Notes: generated by a model not told the origin, from the letters alone. Shown: positions 1 to 7,890, numbered from the stretch's first letter. The stretch is 64,000 nt of DNA from Falsiroseomonas sp051860665 (GCF_051860665.1 NZ_JBHYDM010000005.1:62001-126000); one strand, 5' to 3'. Translations and numbers: made by a program.

Positions 1-516
1 ACCCATGTCGCCGTGGTGCTCTGGCTGGTCGGCGGGGGCCTGCTGCTGCGCCGGGCCGATCCCGGCCCGCGCGCCCGCGCGGCCCTGACCCGCGCGCTGC
101 GGCCAGCGCTCGCCATGCTGCTTTACGTGGTGCTGGCGCGCTGGATGGCGGGGGCGGGCATCGCCGGCGCGCTGGCCCAGGCGGCGGCGGAGGGGCTGGG
201 GCCGGCCGCGCCCTATGCGGTGCCGGTGCTGGGCCTGGCCTCGGGCATCGTCACCGGCAGCAATGTCGGCTCCAACGCCGCGCTGATGCCGGTGCAGGCG
301 GCGCTCGGCCAGGCGGCGGGGCTGCCGCCATTGCTGGCCCCTGCCCTGCACAATTTTTCGGGCGCCGCCGGGGCGGGCATGTCCTTTGCCGGCACGGCGA
401 TGATCTGCGGCTTGCTGGCCGATGGCGCCCGGCCGGCGCAGATCTGGCGGCTGCTGGCGCCCTCGCTCGCCGGCGTGGTGGTGGTCGGCTGGGCTATGGT
501 GGCGCTGCTGGGCTGA
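1..516 (+). CDS. L-lactate permease family protein, C-terminal part (5' end outside window)
   Basis: The reading frame is open from the first base, so only the last 171 codons or so of a longer transporter are visible. The residues form hydrophobic membrane segments around the motif SGIVTGSNVGSNAALMPVQ, followed by HNFSGAAGAGMSFAGTA. Both resemble the conserved C-terminal region of the LldP/GlcA lactate permease family (about 550 residues in full), inner-membrane proton symporters for lactate or glycolate. The gene ends tail to tail with the next gene, overlapping it by 23 bases. The substrate cannot be fixed from this fragment; a related 2-hydroxy acid is possible. Whether it is co-transcribed with anything upstream cannot be seen. 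Confidence 0.8.
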   Translation, partial: THVAVVLWLVGGGLLLRRADPGPRARAALTRALRPALAMLLYVVLARWMAGAGIAGALAQAAAEGLGPAAPYAVPVLGLASGIVTGSNVGSNAALMPVQAALGQAAGLPPLLAPALHNFSGAAGAGMSFAGTAMICGLLADGARPAQIWRLLAPSLAGVVVVGWAMVALLG

Positions 517-724
517 GCGCGGCGCGGCCCGCCGGCGTCGCCACCACCCATAGCGCGTCGCCCCGCGTCTCGCAGGCCAGCAGGCCGCGATCGGCGGCAT
601 CCTCCCAGACCGTCAGGCGCGGGCAGCTGGTGCGCCAGCGGTCCATCACCTCCGCATAGGGGCGCGGCGCGGCGGCGATCCAGGCCACCAGGTCGCGGAT
701 CAGCGCTTCCTTCGGATCGGTCAT
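494..724 (-). CDS. Small conserved hypothetical protein (76 aa)
   Basis: This 76-residue protein begins MTDPKEALIRDLVAWIA and carries the core PRPYAEVMDRWRTSCPRLTVW followed by EDAADRGLL. A good ribosome binding site, AGGAGG, lies 6 bases before the ATG at 724, which fixes the start. I recognise the type as a short soluble protein common in alpha- and betaproteobacteria, with Trp and Cys in the WRTSCPRLTVWED core, but I know no established function. It has no signal peptide or membrane segment. It diverges from the aldehyde dehydrogenase, with 84 bases between them, and overlaps the permease tail by 23 bases. It could be a small regulatory or adaptor protein; that is a guess. Confidence 0.75.
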   Translation of the reverse strand: MTDPKEALIRDLVAWIAAAPRPYAEVMDRWRTSCPRLTVWEDAADRGLLACETRGDALWVVATPAGRAALSPAAPP

Positions 725-808
725 CGGGACCTCCTGACACGGCGCGCCCAGCATGGCGCAAGGCGGGCGCCGCTTGAAGCCGCCAGGGCCCGAGGCTACC
801 AGCCGCGC

Positions 809-2242
809 ATGACCCAGCACCTGCATTTCATCGGCGGCCGCGCCCTGGCCTCGGATGCCGCGCTCCCCGTGCTCAACCCCTCCGACGGCGCCGAGATCGG
901 CCGCATCGCCCGCGGCACGGCGCGGGAGGTGGATGCGGCCTGCCGCGCCGCCGACGCCGCACTGGCCGGCCCTTGGGGCCGCATGCCCGCGGCCGAGCGC
1001 GGCCGGCTGCTGCTGAAGCTGGCGGAGCTCATCCGGCGCGATGCGGAACGCCTGGCGGCGCTCGAATCCCTCGATGTCGGCAAGCCGATCCGCCAGGCGC
1101 GGCAGGATGCCGCCGCCTGCGCCCGCTACTTCGAATTCTACGGCGGCGCGGCCGACAAGGTGCATGGCGAGACCATCCCCTCCGCCGAGGGGATCCTCGC
1201 CATGACGGTCTGGGAGCCGCATGGCGTCACAGCCCACATCATCCCCTGGAACTACCCGATGCAGATCCTCGGCCGGTCGCTCGGCGGGGCGCTGGCCATG
1301 GGCAATGCGGCGGTGGTGAAGCCGGCGGAGGAGGCCTCCCTCACCACGCTGGCGATCGCCGAGCTGGCGGCGGAGGCGGGATTCCCCGCGGGCGCGGTGA
1401 ATGTGGTGACCGGCCTCGGCGAGGAGGCCGGCGCGGCGCTGACGGCGCATCCGCTGGTCGCCCATATCTCCTTCACCGGCAGCCCGGAGGTCGGCACGCT
1501 GATCCAGCGCGCGGCGGCGGAGCGCACCATCCCCGTGACTCTGGAGTTGGGCGGCAAGAGCCCGCAAATCGTCTTTGCCGATGCGGATCTGGACCAGGTG
1601 GTGCCGGCGGTGATGGGCGCCATCATCCAGAATGCCGGCCAGACCTGCTCCGCCGGGTCCCGCCTGCTGGTGCAGGAGCAGGTGCATGACCGGCTGCTGG
1701 CCGCGCTGGCCGAGCGCTTTTCCCGGTTGGAGGCGGGGCCGGCGGAGCGCGACCTCGATCTCGGCCCGCTGGTGACCCTGGCGCAGCAGCGGCGGGTGCA
1801 GGGCTTCCTGGAGACCGCGCGGCGCGATGGCTTGCGCCACGCGGCCAGTGGCCGGCTGGCCTCCAACGCGCCGGAGGGCGGCTACTACGTGAAGCCGGTG
1901 CTGCTGGATGACGTCGATGCGGCCCACACCCTGGCACAGGAAGAAATCTTCGGCCCGGTGCTGGTCGCCACCCGATTCGCCGATGAGGAGGCGGCGCTGC
2001 GCATCGCCAATGGCACCGCATATGGTCTGGTCGCCGGCGTCTGGACCCAGGATATCGGCCGCGGGCTGCGCCTGGCGCGCCACATCCGCGCGGGCCAGGT
2101 CTTCGTCAACAACTATGGCGCCGGCGGCGGCGTGGAACTGCCCTTCGGCGGCGTGAAGCGCAGCGGCCATGGGCGGGAGAAGGGTTTTGCGGCGCTGCAC
2201 GGTTTTGGCGCCCTGAAGACGATCGCCATCCGGCACGGCTGA
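809..2242 (+). CDS. NAD(P)-dependent aldehyde dehydrogenase (477 aa)
   Basis: The enzyme oxidises an aldehyde to the carboxylate in the cytoplasm. It is full length for the ALDH superfamily. The family signatures are all present: the oxyanion Asn148 in IIPWNYPMQ, the general base Glu246 in VTLELGGKSPQI, the nucleophile Cys280 in NAGQTCSAGSRLLV, and EEIFGPVL near the C-terminus. The sequence is closest in style to betaine-aldehyde/gamma-aminobutyraldehyde dehydrogenases (start TQHLHFIGG). The substrate is not evident. The neighbours do not form a pathway with it, although a semialdehyde from hydroxyproline catabolism (genes near 44-49 kb) is one possible link. The ATG at 809 has only a weak GAGG 14 bases upstream, so the start is moderately certain. 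Confidence 0.9.
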   Translation: MTQHLHFIGGRALASDAALPVLNPSDGAEIGRIARGTAREVDAACRAADAALAGPWGRMPAAERGRLLLKLAELIRRDAERLAALESLDVGKPIRQARQDAAACARYFEFYGGAADKVHGETIPSAEGILAMTVWEPHGVTAHIIPWNYPMQILGRSLGGALAMGNAAVVKPAEEASLTTLAIAELAAEAGFPAGAVNVVTGLGEEAGAALTAHPLVAHISFTGSPEVGTLIQRAAAERTIPVTLELGGKSPQIVFADADLDQVVPAVMGAIIQNAGQTCSAGSRLLVQEQVHDRLLAALAERFSRLEAGPAERDLDLGPLVTLAQQRRVQGFLETARRDGLRHAASGRLASNAPEGGYYVKPVLLDDVDAAHTLAQEEIFGPVLVATRFADEEAALRIANGTAYGLVAGVWTQDIGRGLRLARHIRAGQVFVNNYGAGGGVELPFGGVKRSGHGREKGFAALHGFGALKTIAIRHG

Positions 2243-2378
2243 ACCGGCGTTAATCCCACGGGCATCTTGCGCATGGCCGTTGGATTGCAGGATTGAAACT
2301 GTGGAAAATGGCATCCACGCCATAGTTTCCGCCCCGGGTTGAAGCGGCCACGCTGCGTGCCGCGCCCGGAGGAACGGT

Positions 2379-3008
2379 ATGGATTCGTTGCTTGCCCAGG
2401 GACCGCAGTTCCTGGAGATTCTGTGGCTCAACATCATCCTGTCGGGCGACAATGCGGTGGTCATCGGCATGGCGGCCGCGGGCCTGCCCCCCGCGCTCCG
2501 CGCCCGCGCGGTGCTCTTCGGCATCGTCGCCGCCGCCGTCCTCCGCATCGTCTTCTCGCTGGGCGCCACCTGGCTGCTGGGCCTGTGGTGGGTCGAGCTC
2601 ATCGGCGGGCTCGCGCTGCTCTACATCGCCTGGGGCTTCTGGAAGGAACTGCGCCACCAGGCGGAGGAGCAGGAGGCCGGCCACGCGGCGCCGGACAAGA
2701 CCCTGTTCCAGGCGCTGCGGCAGATCATCATCGCCGATGTCTCGATGAGCCTCGACAACGTGCTGGCGGTGGCCGCCGTGGCGCGAAACAACATCACCAT
2801 GCTGATCATCGGCCTCACCGTCTCCATCCTGCTGATGGGGCTGCTGGGCGGCGCGCTGGCGAAGCTGCTCGATCGCTACAAGATCATCGCCTATGTCGGC
2901 CTGGCGCTGATCGCCTGGATCGGCGTCGAGCTGCTGTGGGAGGGTGCCGCAGCGGCGAATGAGGCGCTGCATCTCGGCCTGCCGCTGCCGGCGGTGGCGG
3001 CGCATTGA
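2379..3008 (+). CDS. TerC/YjbE-family integral membrane protein (209 aa)
   Basis: This is a multi-spanning inner-membrane protein built from two internal repeats, each starting with an acidic transmembrane motif: LNIILSGDNAVVIGMAA near residue 17 and IIIADVSMSLDNVLAVAAV near residue 115. Paired DN residues of this kind define the TerC family, whose members are linked to manganese or other metal export and tellurite resistance. A charged cytoplasmic loop rich in Glu and His (residues about 90-108) separates the repeats. A GGAGGAA sequence just upstream of the ATG at 2379 supports the start. The gene seems monocistronic and is followed by a structured repeat. Metal export during protein metallation is the likely role, inferred from the family. 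Confidence 0.85.
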   Translation: MDSLLAQGPQFLEILWLNIILSGDNAVVIGMAAAGLPPALRARAVLFGIVAAAVLRIVFSLGATWLLGLWWVELIGGLALLYIAWGFWKELRHQAEEQEAGHAAPDKTLFQALRQIIIADVSMSLDNVLAVAAVARNNITMLIIGLTVSILLMGLLGGALAKLLDRYKIIAYVGLALIAWIGVELLWEGAAAANEALHLGLPLPAVAAH

Positions 3009-3009
3009 A

Positions 3010-3111
3010 GCATTTTCGAGCCTTGCGGCTTCGCAAGGCGACTCGGAAAATGCGTTAAAACAAATGGCTAGAGCTGTTTCGCCGTCTTCGCTTTCGGTGA
3101 AACGGCTCTAG
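3010..3111. repeat. Intergenic repeat made of two consecutive long hairpins
   Basis: Hairpin one (3010-3053) has an outer stem GCATTTTC/GAAAATGC with a bulge, and a perfect inner stem CCTTGCG/CGCAAGG with loop GCTT. Hairpin two (3068-3111) has a 17-pair stem, CTAGAGC to GCTCTAG, with two G-T wobbles and a 10-base loop. The linker between them reads GTTAAAACAAATGG. The sequence is much more AT-rich than its surroundings. Similar elements with GCATTTTCGAG, TGCGTTAAAACAAA and CTAGAGC recur between genes in many alphaproteobacterial genomes (from memory), so this looks like a dispersed non-coding repeat. It may also end transcription of the TerC gene. Confidence 0.65.
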
Positions 3112-3120
3112 CACCACGGC

Positions 3121-3150
3121 TTGAAGCGGTCCGCCCGCTTCACCTATACC
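3121..3150 (+). promoter_or_regulatory. Putative sigma70 promoter of the first dctP
   Basis: TTGAAG (3121-3126) and TATACC (3145-3150) are separated by 18 bases. An almost identical arrangement (TTGATG, 18 bases, TATACC) precedes the second dctP paralogue, at nearly the same distance from its start codon (55 versus 54 bases). The conservation of spacing between paralogous units is the main support. Confidence 0.5.
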
Positions 3151-3162
3151 CAAGGACAGCAA

Positions 3163-3197
3163 GGGGCGCCGCCAAGGGCGCCCCAGTCCCTGGGGAG
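3163..3197 (+). promoter_or_regulatory. Structured leader with overlapping hairpins at the dctP ribosome binding site
   Basis: A perfect hairpin GGGGCGCC/GGCGCCCC (3163-3184, loop GCCAAG) overlaps a second, mutually exclusive hairpin CCCCAG/CTGGGG (3181-3195, loop TCC). The second would cover the Shine-Dalgarno sequence GGGGAG at 3192-3197. The two cannot form together, so a switch in translation is possible. The second dctP leader has an equivalent first hairpin (4272-4289) but only a weak second one. Regulation is an inference from base pairing only. Confidence 0.35.
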
Positions 3198-3205
3198 AGA
3201 CGCCT

Positions 3206-4180
3206 TTGATCACCATGTCCCGCCGGCTGGCCCTGGCCGCCGCCCTCGCCTTGCCGCTGGCCGCGCCGGCCCTGGCCCAGACGCAAATCACCATCCAGCA
3301 CCCGCTGCCGCTGAACAGCCACTACGGCGCCGGCGCCACCGCGCTGAAGGAGGCCTTCGAGCGTGCCTCCGGCGGCCGCTACACCGTCGTGATCCAGCGC
3401 AACGACAATGAGCGCGAGGCGATCGAGAGCGCGCAGATCGGCACGATCGAATGCGTCATCACCTCCACCGGCCCGGTCGGCAATTTCGTGCCGGAGACGC
3501 GCAACCTCGACGTGCCCTTCCTGTTCCGCGACACCGCCCATGCCCGCGGCGTGCTGGATTCGGAAATCGGCCAGCAGATGCTCGGCCGCTTCGCCGCCCG
3601 CGGCCTCACCGGCGTGGTCTGGATGGAGAACGGCTTTCGCCACCTGACCAATTCGCGGCGCGAGGTGAATACGCCGGCCGATGTGCGCGGGCTGAAGGTG
3701 CGCACGATGGAGAACCAGGTGCATATGCGCGCCTTCTCCACCCTCGGCGCGCTGCCGACGCCGATGGCCTTCTCCGAGCTGGTGCCCGCCCTGCAGCAGG
3801 GCACGGTGGACGGCCAGGAGAATCCGATCCCGGTCATCGTGGCGAACAACCTGAACCAGGTGCAGCGCTACCTGACGCTGACCGGCCACGTCTATTCGCC
3901 GGCGATCCTGATCTGCAATCCGCAGATGCTGGCGCGCATGACGGCCGCCGACCGCGCCGCCTTCATGGAGGCCGCCAAGGCCGGTGCGGCCGCCAACCGC
4001 GCGCGCGTGACGGCCGATGAGCAGTCCGGCGTGGACGAGCTGCGCCGCCGCGGCATGACGGTGGTGACGCAGGTGGATGCCGCCGCCTTCCAGACCGCGC
4101 TGGCCGCCGCCTTCACCGAGTATGAGCGCACACTGGACGGCGCGCTGCTGCGCCGCATCCGCGACTGGCGCGCGAACTGA
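3206..4180 (+). CDS. dctP: TRAP transporter solute-binding protein DctP (first paralogue)
   Basis: This periplasmic protein captures an organic anion, usually a carboxylate, and hands it to the DctQM permease encoded downstream. It has a signal peptide (MSRRLALAAALALPLAAPALAQ) and then a full DctP domain with ITIQHPLPLNSHYGAGA, the ligand-arginine region VRGLKVRTMENQVHMRAF, and FSELVPALQQGTVDGQENP. The start is probably the TTG at 3206, not the ATG at 3215. The TTG lies 22 bases after the conserved CAGTCCCT, exactly as the GTG start of the second paralogue does, and 8 bases after GGGGAG. The two paralogues are very similar over their whole length, which indicates a tandem duplication. Confidence 0.92.
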   Translation: MITMSRRLALAAALALPLAAPALAQTQITIQHPLPLNSHYGAGATALKEAFERASGGRYTVVIQRNDNEREAIESAQIGTIECVITSTGPVGNFVPETRNLDVPFLFRDTAHARGVLDSEIGQQMLGRFAARGLTGVVWMENGFRHLTNSRREVNTPADVRGLKVRTMENQVHMRAFSTLGALPTPMAFSELVPALQQGTVDGQENPIPVIVANNLNQVQRYLTLTGHVYSPAILICNPQMLARMTAADRAAFMEAAKAGAAANRARVTADEQSGVDELRRRGMTVVTQVDAAAFQTALAAAFTEYERTLDGALLRRIRDWRAN

Positions 4181-4192
4181 GCCTGGCCTGAC

Positions 4193-4216
4193 GGGGCGCG
4201 GGACACGCCGCGCCCC
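4193..4216 (+). terminator. GC hairpin after the first dctP
   Basis: A 9-bp stem GGGGCGCGG/CCGCGCCCC lies 12 bases after the dctP stop codon. There is no U-tract, so it is not a classical terminator. Hairpins behind a highly expressed binding-protein gene often stabilise its mRNA or attenuate read-through, which fits this position. Confidence 0.4.
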
Positions 4217-4228
4217 GCCCCCCCGGGA

Positions 4229-4258
4229 TTGATGCCGCAACCGCAATGCATCTATACC
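4229..4258 (+). promoter_or_regulatory. Putative sigma70 promoter of the second dctP
   Basis: TTGATG (4229-4234) and TATACC (4253-4258) are separated by 18 bases, matching the promoter proposed for the first dctP. It would give the second dctP and dctQM a transcript independent of the first gene. Confidence 0.5.
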
Positions 4259-4312
4259 GGTGAAGCATGCAGCGCCGAACCAACGGCGCGCAGTCCCTGG
4301 GGGAGTCCGTCC

Positions 4313-5284
4313 GTGAAGACCATCCATCGCGCGGCGCTTGCCGCCGCGCTCCTGCTGCCCTTCGCGCTGCCGGCGCAGGCGCAGACGCAACTGACCGTGC
4401 AGCATGCCCTGCCGCTCGACAGCCACACGGGCGTCGGCGCCAGCACCTTCAAGTCGGCGCTGGAGCGGCTGACCGGCGGGCGCTACAGCGTCACCACCCA
4501 GCGCAACGACAATGAGCGCGAGATGGTCGAGAGCGTGCAGATCGGCACCATCGACTGCACCTTCACCTCCACCGGCCCGGTCGGCAACTTCGTGCCGGAG
4601 GTGCGGATCTTCGACGTGCCCTTCCTGTTCCGCGACGCCACCCATGCGCGCGGCGTGCTGGATTCCGAGATCGGCCAGCAGGTCCTCTCGCGCTTCAATG
4701 CGCGCGGCCTGGTCGGCGTGGTCTGGATCGAGAACGGCTTCCGCAACCTGACCAATTCGCGGCGCGAGGTGCATACCCCGGCCGACCTGCGCGGCATGAA
4801 GATCCGCACCATGGAGAACCAGGTGCATATCCGGGCCTTCACCACGCTGGGCGCGCTGCCCACGCCCATGGCCTTCTCCGAACTGTTGCCGGCCCTGCAG
4901 CAGGGCACGGTGGATGGGCAGGAGAATCCGATCTCCGTCATCGTGGCGAACAACCTGAACCAGGTGCAGCGCCACTTCACCATGACGCGCCACGTCTATT
5001 CGCCGCAGGTGATGATCTGCAACCCGGCCATGGTGGCGCGCTTCAACGCGGCCGATCGCGCCCTGTTCCAGCAGGCGGCGCGGGAAGCGCAGGCCGCCAA
5101 CCGCGCCCGCGTCACGGCGGATGAGGAAGCGGGCGTGGCCGAGCTGCGCCGCCGCGGCATGACGGTGGTGACGGAGGTGGACACGGCCGCCTTCCAGGCC
5201 GCCCTGGCCCCCGCCTTCGCCGAATGGGAGCGGACGCTGGATGCCGCGACGCTGCGCCGCATCCGCGAATGGCGCGCCAATTGA
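4313..5284 (+). CDS. dctP: TRAP transporter solute-binding protein DctP (second paralogue)
   Basis: This is a second periplasmic DctP-family receptor, 323 residues, with signal peptide VKTIHRAALAAALLLPFALP and cleavage near AQA. The mature part closely follows the upstream paralogue: TVQHALPLDSHTGVGA, NDNEREMVESVQIGT, PADLRGMKIRTMENQVHIRAF, ALQQGTVDGQENP. I chose the GTG at 4313 because GGGGGAG precedes it and the preceding CAGTCCCT block is spaced exactly as in the first copy. A longer in-frame start at 4229 would destroy the signal peptide. Differences cluster in places such as IESCVITS versus IDCTFTS, so the pair may bind related but different acids and share one DctQM permease. Confidence 0.92.
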   Translation: MKTIHRAALAAALLLPFALPAQAQTQLTVQHALPLDSHTGVGASTFKSALERLTGGRYSVTTQRNDNEREMVESVQIGTIDCTFTSTGPVGNFVPEVRIFDVPFLFRDATHARGVLDSEIGQQVLSRFNARGLVGVVWIENGFRNLTNSRREVHTPADLRGMKIRTMENQVHIRAFTTLGALPTPMAFSELLPALQQGTVDGQENPISVIVANNLNQVQRHFTMTRHVYSPQVMICNPAMVARFNAADRALFQQAAREAQAANRARVTADEEAGVAELRRRGMTVVTEVDTAAFQAALAPAFAEWERTLDAATLRRIREWRAN

Positions 5285-5342
5285 GACTTCGACCTTCGGC
5301 AGGGCCGCGCGCCCTGCCCTTCCAGCCTCCGGAATCCACGCG

Positions 5343-5939
5343 ATGAACATGATGAACGTGGTGCCATTGCAGGTGACGGGGGCGGTGACGCTCGCCGTCG
5401 TGCTACTGGCACTCTGGGCAGGCTCCGGGGGTGGCGCCAGGGGCGCCTTGCGCTCCGCCGTGCTGGGGCTCGACCGCATCACCACCGGCCTCGCCGCCCT
5501 CCTCGCCTGCCTGGCGCTGGCCATCGCGGCGGCGGCCGGGCTGTGGCAGGTGATCGCCCGCTTCGCCACGGAAACGCCCTCGATATGGTCGGAGGCGCTG
5601 GTGCGCACGGCGCTGATCTGGATGGCCTATCTCGGCGTGGCGCTGGCGCTGCGCGGCGGCGCGCTGGTCTCCATCGACGTGGCGCATCGCCTGTCCTCCG
5701 GCGCCCTGCGGCGGGGGCTGGAGGCGGCGGCGCTGGCCTGCTCCCTGTCCCTCATGGGCATCATGTTCTGGTTCGGCTGGACCATGGCGCAGCGCGTGCA
5801 GTTCCAGGAGATGGCGGGGCTCGAGGTCTCGATGTCCTGGGGCTATGCGGCGATCCCGATCGGCGCCGTCTTCGCCATGATCGGCGCCGTCGCCCATTTC
5901 CTCGACCGGCGCGAAGCCGAGCTGGAGTACGCCGCATGA
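5343..5939 (+). CDS. dctQ: TRAP transporter small permease DctQ
   Basis: This 198-residue inner-membrane protein has four predicted helices, at roughly residues 8-25, 45-70, 85-105 and 120-185 (the last pair continuous). It carries the DctQ pattern RFATETPSIWSEALVRTALIW followed by GVALALRGGALVSIDV. DctQ couples to the large permease DctM in sodium-driven TRAP import. The ATG at 5343 is chosen because the frame upstream runs back into dctP2 sequence. The stop codon overlaps the dctM start (ATGA), so the two are translationally coupled. The binding proteins are encoded immediately upstream, which makes the transporter complete. Confidence 0.9.
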   Translation: MNMMNVVPLQVTGAVTLAVVLLALWAGSGGGARGALRSAVLGLDRITTGLAALLACLALAIAAAAGLWQVIARFATETPSIWSEALVRTALIWMAYLGVALALRGGALVSIDVAHRLSSGALRRGLEAAALACSLSLMGIMFWFGWTMAQRVQFQEMAGLEVSMSWGYAAIPIGAVFAMIGAVAHFLDRREAELEYAA

Positions 5940-7213
5940 GCGGCATGATGCTCACCGTGATGCTGGTGCTGTTCGCCATCAGCGTGCCGGTCGCCGTCGC
6001 CATCGGGCTTGCCGCCATCGTCGGCATCCATGGCTATACCAACTTCCCGCTGATCGTCGCGGCGCAGCAGCTTTTCGTGGCGCTGGACAAGTTCCCGCTG
6101 GCCGCCATTCCCTTCTTCATCCTGGCCGGCAACCTGATGGATGTGGGCGGCATCTCCCGCCGCCTGGTCGCCTTCGCGCAATCCATCGTGGGCGGCATCC
6201 AGGGCGGGCTGCCCGCCACCTGCGTCGTCACCTGCATGATCTTCGCGGCCATCAGCGGCAGCTCCGTCGCCACCACCTTCGCGGTGGGCGCCATCATGAT
6301 CCCGGCCCTGGTCCGCGCCGGCTATCCGGTGGCCTTCGCCGCCGCCCTGCAGGCGACCGCGGCGGAGCTCGGCGTCATCATCCCGCCGTCGATCCCGATG
6401 ATCCTCTATGGCGTCACGGCGCAGGTCAGCATCCCGGAGCTGTTCATCGCCGGCATCGGGCCGGGCATCATGATCTCCGGCGCGCTGGTCGCCACGGTGC
6501 TGATCTGGTGCCGCATCAAGGGCTGGGGCAAGCAGGATGGCGAGGGCCGCCTGCCCTTCCTGACCGCCACGCGCCAGGCCGGCTTCGCGCTGTTCATGCC
6601 GGTGGTCGTGCTGGGCGGCATCTATGGCGGCATCACCACGCCGACGGAGGCCAGCGTCGTCGCGGTCGCCTATGCCATCCTGGTCGGCATGGCGGTGCAT
6701 CGCGAGATCGGCTGGCGCGACCTGTACCCGATCTTCCGCAAGTCTGTGATCAGCAGCGCGGTGATCCTGTTCATCATCGCCTGCGCGGCCGTCTTCTCCT
6801 GGCTGCTGAACCGGCAGGGCGTGCCGGATGCGGCGGCCGCCTGGCTGGTCGCCACCTTCGACGGCGCGGGCATGTACCTGCTGGGCGTGAACCTGTTCCT
6901 GTTCGTGGTCGGCATGTTCGTCGAGACCAGCGCCTCCATCATCGTGCTGGCGCCGATCCTGGCCGAGGCGGCGGAGCGTTTCGGCATCGATGGCGTGCAT
7001 TTCGGCACCATCATGGTGGTGAACCTGGCGATGGGCATGATCACGCCGCCCTTCGGCGTGAACCTCTTCGCCGCGGCGCAGGTGGCCGGCACCGGCGTGG
7101 ACAAGATGATGCGCTACCTGCCGATCTTCATCGGCGTCATCTTCGCCTGCCTGATGGTCATCACCTACCTGCCCTGGATCACCATGGCGCTGCCGCACCT
7201 GGTCTTCCGGTGA
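5936..7213 (+). CDS. dctM: TRAP transporter large permease DctM
   Basis: The 425-residue large subunit has about 11-12 membrane segments and the family hallmarks: FFILAGNLMDVGGISRRLV, the first-repeat hairpin AAISGSSVATTFAVG, ATAAELGVIIPPSIPMILYG, and the second repeat with MGMITPPFGVNLF. It forms the sodium-coupled translocation path for the anion delivered by the two DctP proteins. The ATG at 5936 overlaps the dctQ stop by four bases. Its own stop overlaps the GTG of the following glycosylase gene, so that repair gene may be transcribed with the transporter. The length is normal for the family. Confidence 0.93.
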   Translation: MSGMMLTVMLVLFAISVPVAVAIGLAAIVGIHGYTNFPLIVAAQQLFVALDKFPLAAIPFFILAGNLMDVGGISRRLVAFAQSIVGGIQGGLPATCVVTCMIFAAISGSSVATTFAVGAIMIPALVRAGYPVAFAAALQATAAELGVIIPPSIPMILYGVTAQVSIPELFIAGIGPGIMISGALVATVLIWCRIKGWGKQDGEGRLPFLTATRQAGFALFMPVVVLGGIYGGITTPTEASVVAVAYAILVGMAVHREIGWRDLYPIFRKSVISSAVILFIIACAAVFSWLLNRQGVPDAAAAWLVATFDGAGMYLLGVNLFLFVVGMFVETSASIIVLAPILAEAAERFGIDGVHFGTIMVVNLAMGMITPPFGVNLFAAAQVAGTGVDKMMRYLPIFIGVIFACLMVITYLPWITMALPHLVFR

Positions 7214-7890
7214 TCGCCACCCCCGCCGCGCTGCGCCACCTGCGGCGGGACCCGGTGCTGAAGGCGGTGATCCGCCGCATCGGGCCCTGCACGCTGGAGC
7301 CGGTGGTGCGGGAGCCCTACCAGGCGCTGGTCAGCGCCATCACGCACCAGCAGGTGCATGGCCGCGCGGCGGAGGCGATTCTGGGTCGCTTCGTCGCGCT
7401 GTACCCCGGGCACGATTTTCCGCCGCCCGCTCTGGTGCTGCAGACGCCGGTGGAGGCGATGCGCGGCTGCGGCCTCTCGGGCAACAAGGTCGCCGCCATC
7501 CGCGACATCGCGGAGAAGGCGGTGGGCGGGCTGGTGCCGAGCAGCGAGGCAGCGGCGCGGCTTTCGGACGAGGCGCTGATCGAGCGGCTGGTCGCCATCC
7601 GCGGCGTCGGCCGCTGGACGGTGGAGATGTTTCTCATATTCACCCTCGGCCGCCCGGACGTGCTGCCCGTGGATGATTTCGGCGTCCGGGAGGGCTGGAA
7701 GGTATCCGCCGGTCTGGAGGCCCAGCCGAAGCCGAAGGAGCTGGCCGAGATCGGCGCGGCCTGGGCGCCCTGGCGCAGCATCGCCGCCTGGTACCTCTGG
7801 CGCGCGGCGGATGCGGACAAGCTGCGGCGGCTCAAGCCGAAGGCGGCGAAGGCGCCAGCAGGTCGAGCCAGGCGGGAATCCGCTGCCTGA
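7210..7890 (+). CDS. DNA-3-methyladenine glycosylase, AlkA/HhH-GPD type
   Basis: This protein of 226 residues belongs to the helix-hairpin-helix-GPD base-excision glycosylases that remove alkylated purines. Visible are the ITHQQVHGRAAEAILGRF segment, the helix-hairpin-helix LVAIRGVGRWTVEMFLIF and the catalytic-Asp region RPDVLPVDDFGVREG, where the Asp in PVDD is the expected catalytic residue. The N-terminal extra domain of E. coli AlkA is absent, as in short bacterial forms. The GTG start at 7210 overlaps the dctM stop. The last 59 bases overlap the convergent photolyase-like gene. The C-terminal tail (KPKAAKAPAGRARR) is basic. Having two DNA-damage genes side by side suggests a small repair island. 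Confidence 0.88.
   Translation: MIATPAALRHLRRDPVLKAVIRRIGPCTLEPVVREPYQALVSAITHQQVHGRAAEAILGRFVALYPGHDFPPPALVLQTPVEAMRGCGLSGNKVAAIRDIAEKAVGGLVPSSEAAARLSDEALIERLVAIRGVGRWTVEMFLIFTLGRPDVLPVDDFGVREGWKVSAGLEAQPKPKELAEIGAAWAPWRSIAAWYLWRAADADKLRRLKPKAAKAPAGRARRESAA

Noticed and set aside
2243..2378. Possible manganese (yybP-ykoY) riboswitch before the TerC-like gene
   Set aside because: The family often has such a leader, but I could not find the conserved core elements. Only a weak hairpin around GTGGAAAATGGCATCCAC is visible.
2250..3005. Long open frame on the minus strand opposite the TerC-like gene
   Set aside because: It is His/Gln/Arg-rich with no domain, lies fully antisense to a clear gene, and reflects high GC at codon positions.
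3140..5608. An 822-residue minus-strand frame opposite both dctP genes
   Set aside because: The frame arises from codon bias of the duplicated dctP genes. Its apparent internal repeat simply mirrors the dctP duplication.
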